A stretch of DNA of 6,408 nt from Betaproteobacteria bacterium. GTDB lineage: Bacteria; Pseudomonadota; Gammaproteobacteria; Burkholderiales; SG8-41. Position numbers and translations under genes: made by a program. The notes beneath the pieces are model-generated. The model was not told the origin of the DNA, did not search any database, and saw only the letters and a program-made list of their open reading frames with translations. Within the stretch, counting starts at the first letter, position 1, and each line of letters starts with the position of its first letter. Shown in pieces: positions 5,311 through 6,408 of the stretch. Where the stretch lies: contig JAJTHX010000374.1 of NCBI GenBank assembly GCA_021300125.1, forward strand, positions 1 to 6,408. The letters are read 5' to 3'.

Positions 5311-6147
5311 ATGAAACGACCGGTCAAGGCCACCGCAAAGAAAAGCAAAACCCCAGCGAAAAGGCGCACTGCAAGCGCGGCAAAGCCGGCAACCCGGCGC
5401 GGCATCAGCGCTGCCGAATGGCAGGCCCGCGTCGAACTCGCCGCCGCCTACCGCCTGACCGCGATGATGGGCTGGACCGACATGCTCGGCACCCACATCT
5501 CCTGCCGCGTGCCGGGCAGCCACGACCAGTTCCTGATCAATCCCTACGGCCTGCTGTTCGAGGAAATGACCGCCTCCGACCTGATCAAGTGCGACGTCGA
5601 AGGCCGCAAGCTCTCCGATTCGCCCTACGAAGTGAACTCCGCGGGCTTCACCATCCACAGCGCGGTGCACATGGGCTGCCCCTCCGCCGAGGGCGTGATG
5701 CACTGCCATACCCAATACGGCGTCGCCGTCGCCTCGCAGAAGGACGGCCTGCTGCCGCTAACCCAGATGTCGCTGACCGCGCTGTCGCAGGTGCGCTACC
5801 ACGATTTCGAAGGCGTGGCCGAAAACCACGACGAGCGCGAACGCCTGATCCATGACCTCGGCAACGGCAGCATGCTGATCCTGCGTAACCACGGCACGCT
5901 GACTGTCGGCCGCAGCATCGGCGAAATGTTCGCGCGCATGTACCGCCTGGAGCGCGCCTGCAAGATGCAGATCACCGCGATGACCGGCGGCGCCACACTC
6001 AACCACCTGCCTGGCGAAGTGGTGAAACACACCATCGACCAGGGCGAGCTGATCTACGGCGAAAACGGCCGCGGTGCCGGCGGCAAGCTGATGTGGGCGG
6101 CGCTGATGCGCAAGCTCGACCGCGAATCGCCCGGTTACGCCACCTGA
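5311..6147 (+). CDS. Class II aldolase/adducin family protein with basic N-terminal tail
   Basis: This is a 278-residue protein whose domain (about 33-260) matches class II aldolase/adducin enzymes, zinc-dependent lyases or related decarboxylases of sugar phosphates and hydroxy acids. AAAYRLTAMMGWTDMLGTHISCRVPG (44-69) followed by FLINPYGLLFEEMTASDLIKCD (74-95) is the standard fold start. The zinc ligands are visible as H131 and H133 in HCHTQYG and H194 in RNHGTL; E107 in SPYEVNS sits where the catalytic Glu is expected. Residues 1-30 are an added tail with 12 Lys/Arg and no acidic residue. ATG 5311 is the only possible start, since no ATG, GTG or TTG lies between it and the domain; AAGGA (5297-5301) is 9 nt upstream. 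The substrate is unknown. It is divergent from the prpF-like gene and 85 bp upstream of a second MFS transporter, which suggests a shared catabolic role. Confidence 0.92.
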   Translation: MKRPVKATAKKSKTPAKRRTASAAKPATRRGISAAEWQARVELAAAYRLTAMMGWTDMLGTHISCRVPGSHDQFLINPYGLLFEEMTASDLIKCDVEGRKLSDSPYEVNSAGFTIHSAVHMGCPSAEGVMHCHTQYGVAVASQKDGLLPLTQMSLTALSQVRYHDFEGVAENHDERERLIHDLGNGSMLILRNHGTLTVGRSIGEMFARMYRLERACKMQITAMTGGATLNHLPGEVVKHTIDQGELIYGENGRGAGGKLMWAALMRKLDRESPGYAT

Positions 6148-6178
6148 TCCCGCCGAATCTGACTGCTTTAACCCACCA

Positions 6179-6197
6179 GCGCCGCCAGGGGCGGCGC
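6179..6197 (+). terminator. Strong GC stem-loop after the aldolase gene, without T-run
   Basis: GCGCCGCC (6179-6186) and GGCGGCGC (6190-6197) pair perfectly over 8 bp around AGG, and CCA (6176-6178) can pair with TGG (6201-6203) across a three-base bulge. It lies 31 bp after the aldolase stop and 35 bp before the MFS start. With no T-run it is more likely a partial terminator or mRNA-stabilising hairpin that sets the ratio of the two genes. Confidence 0.35.
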
Positions 6198-6232
6198 GCC
6201 TGGCCCGTGGCTCCCAAGCGAACCCGGCAGCC

Positions 6233-6408
6233 ATGAAACCGATCACCGTCATCACCCTGCTCACGCTGGCGATGCAGGGCGGCCACATGGGCAGCCGCGT
6301 CGTCGCCTCGCTGCTCGCGCTGAGCCTTGGCGCAGGGCCGATGCTGATCGGCATCCTGATCGCCTCGTATTCGATCTTCCAGCTCGGCTTCGCGCTGCTG
6401 GTGGGCAA
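6233..6408 (+). CDS. MFS transporter, N-terminal part (runs off right edge)
   Basis: The first 58 residues are present. MKPITVITLLTLAMQGGHMGSRVVASLLALSLGAGPMLIGILIASYSIFQLGFALLVG reads as a first membrane helix (about residues 4-16 and on), a short loop with GAGPMLIG, and a second helix (37-57). This is the usual start of a 12-helix major facilitator transporter, where helix 1 is followed by a conserved ALSLGAGPxxxG loop. It is distinct in sequence from the MFS gene at 648. ATG 6233 is the likely start although no clear Shine-Dalgarno sequence precedes it. It follows the aldolase gene on the same strand across 85 bp that include a strong hairpin, so co-transcription is possible. The substrate is unknown; uptake of the compound handled by the aldolase is a guess from position. 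Confidence 0.78.
   Translation, partial: MKPITVITLLTLAMQGGHMGSRVVASLLALSLGAGPMLIGILIASYSIFQLGFALLVG

Noticed and set aside
5137..5715. A 192-residue minus-strand open frame across the aldolase 5' region
   Set aside because: Gly/Ala/His-rich shadow of the aldolase gene, no ribosome binding site, no recognisable domain.

Overview
The window is GC-rich DNA with tightly packed genes, mostly GGAG-type ribosome binding sites, and the metabolic accessory genes typical of a free-living betaproteobacterium (Burkholderiales or Rhodocyclales are the best guess). That assignment rests on protein style and base composition only; there is no rRNA or other marker gene. No mobile element, CRISPR array, tRNA or rRNA was seen.

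Layout. (1) Bases 1-586, minus strand: a small three-helix membrane protein gene followed by the 5' part of a renalase-like FAD-dependent oxidoreductase gene that runs off the left edge. (2) Bases 648-1832, plus strand: a 12-helix MFS transporter resembling the fosmidomycin-resistance (Fsr) branch, divergent from the first pair across a 61 bp promoter region. (3) Bases 1833-2070: a 238 bp spacer with an A/T-rich island carrying perfect matches to the IHF consensus, a possible sigma-54 promoter, and a perfect palindrome over a sigma-70-like -10 box. (4) Bases 2071-3883, plus strand: a classical short-chain dehydrogenase/reductase (SDR), then a two-domain protein joining a TerB-like N-terminal half to a DUF697/YcjF-like C-terminal half. 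The 64 bp between them holds two stem-loops; the second shows the ribosome binding site in its loop and buries the first two bases of the start codon. (5) Bases 3912-5084, minus strand: a PrpF-family isomerase, convergent with group 4 across 28 A/T-rich bases. (6) Bases 5311-6147, plus strand: a class II aldolase/adducin-family enzyme with an unusual Lys/Arg-rich N-terminal tail, divergent from prpF across 226 bp. A second MFS transporter begins at 6233 and runs off the right edge.

How the genes may work together. PrpF-type isomerase, class II aldolase and the neighbouring MFS transporter are compatible with uptake and breakdown of a branched or unsaturated carboxylic acid (for example an aromatic ring-cleavage product). 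No substrate can be read from the sequence, and the usual prpF partners (acnD, prpC, prpB) are not in the window. The SDR and TerB-DUF697 genes are probably co-transcribed, with separate translational control of the second.

No clearly new multi-gene system was found. The signals most worth following are the IHF/sigma-54-like architecture upstream of the SDR gene, the start-codon hairpin of the TerB-DUF697 gene, and that domain combination itself.
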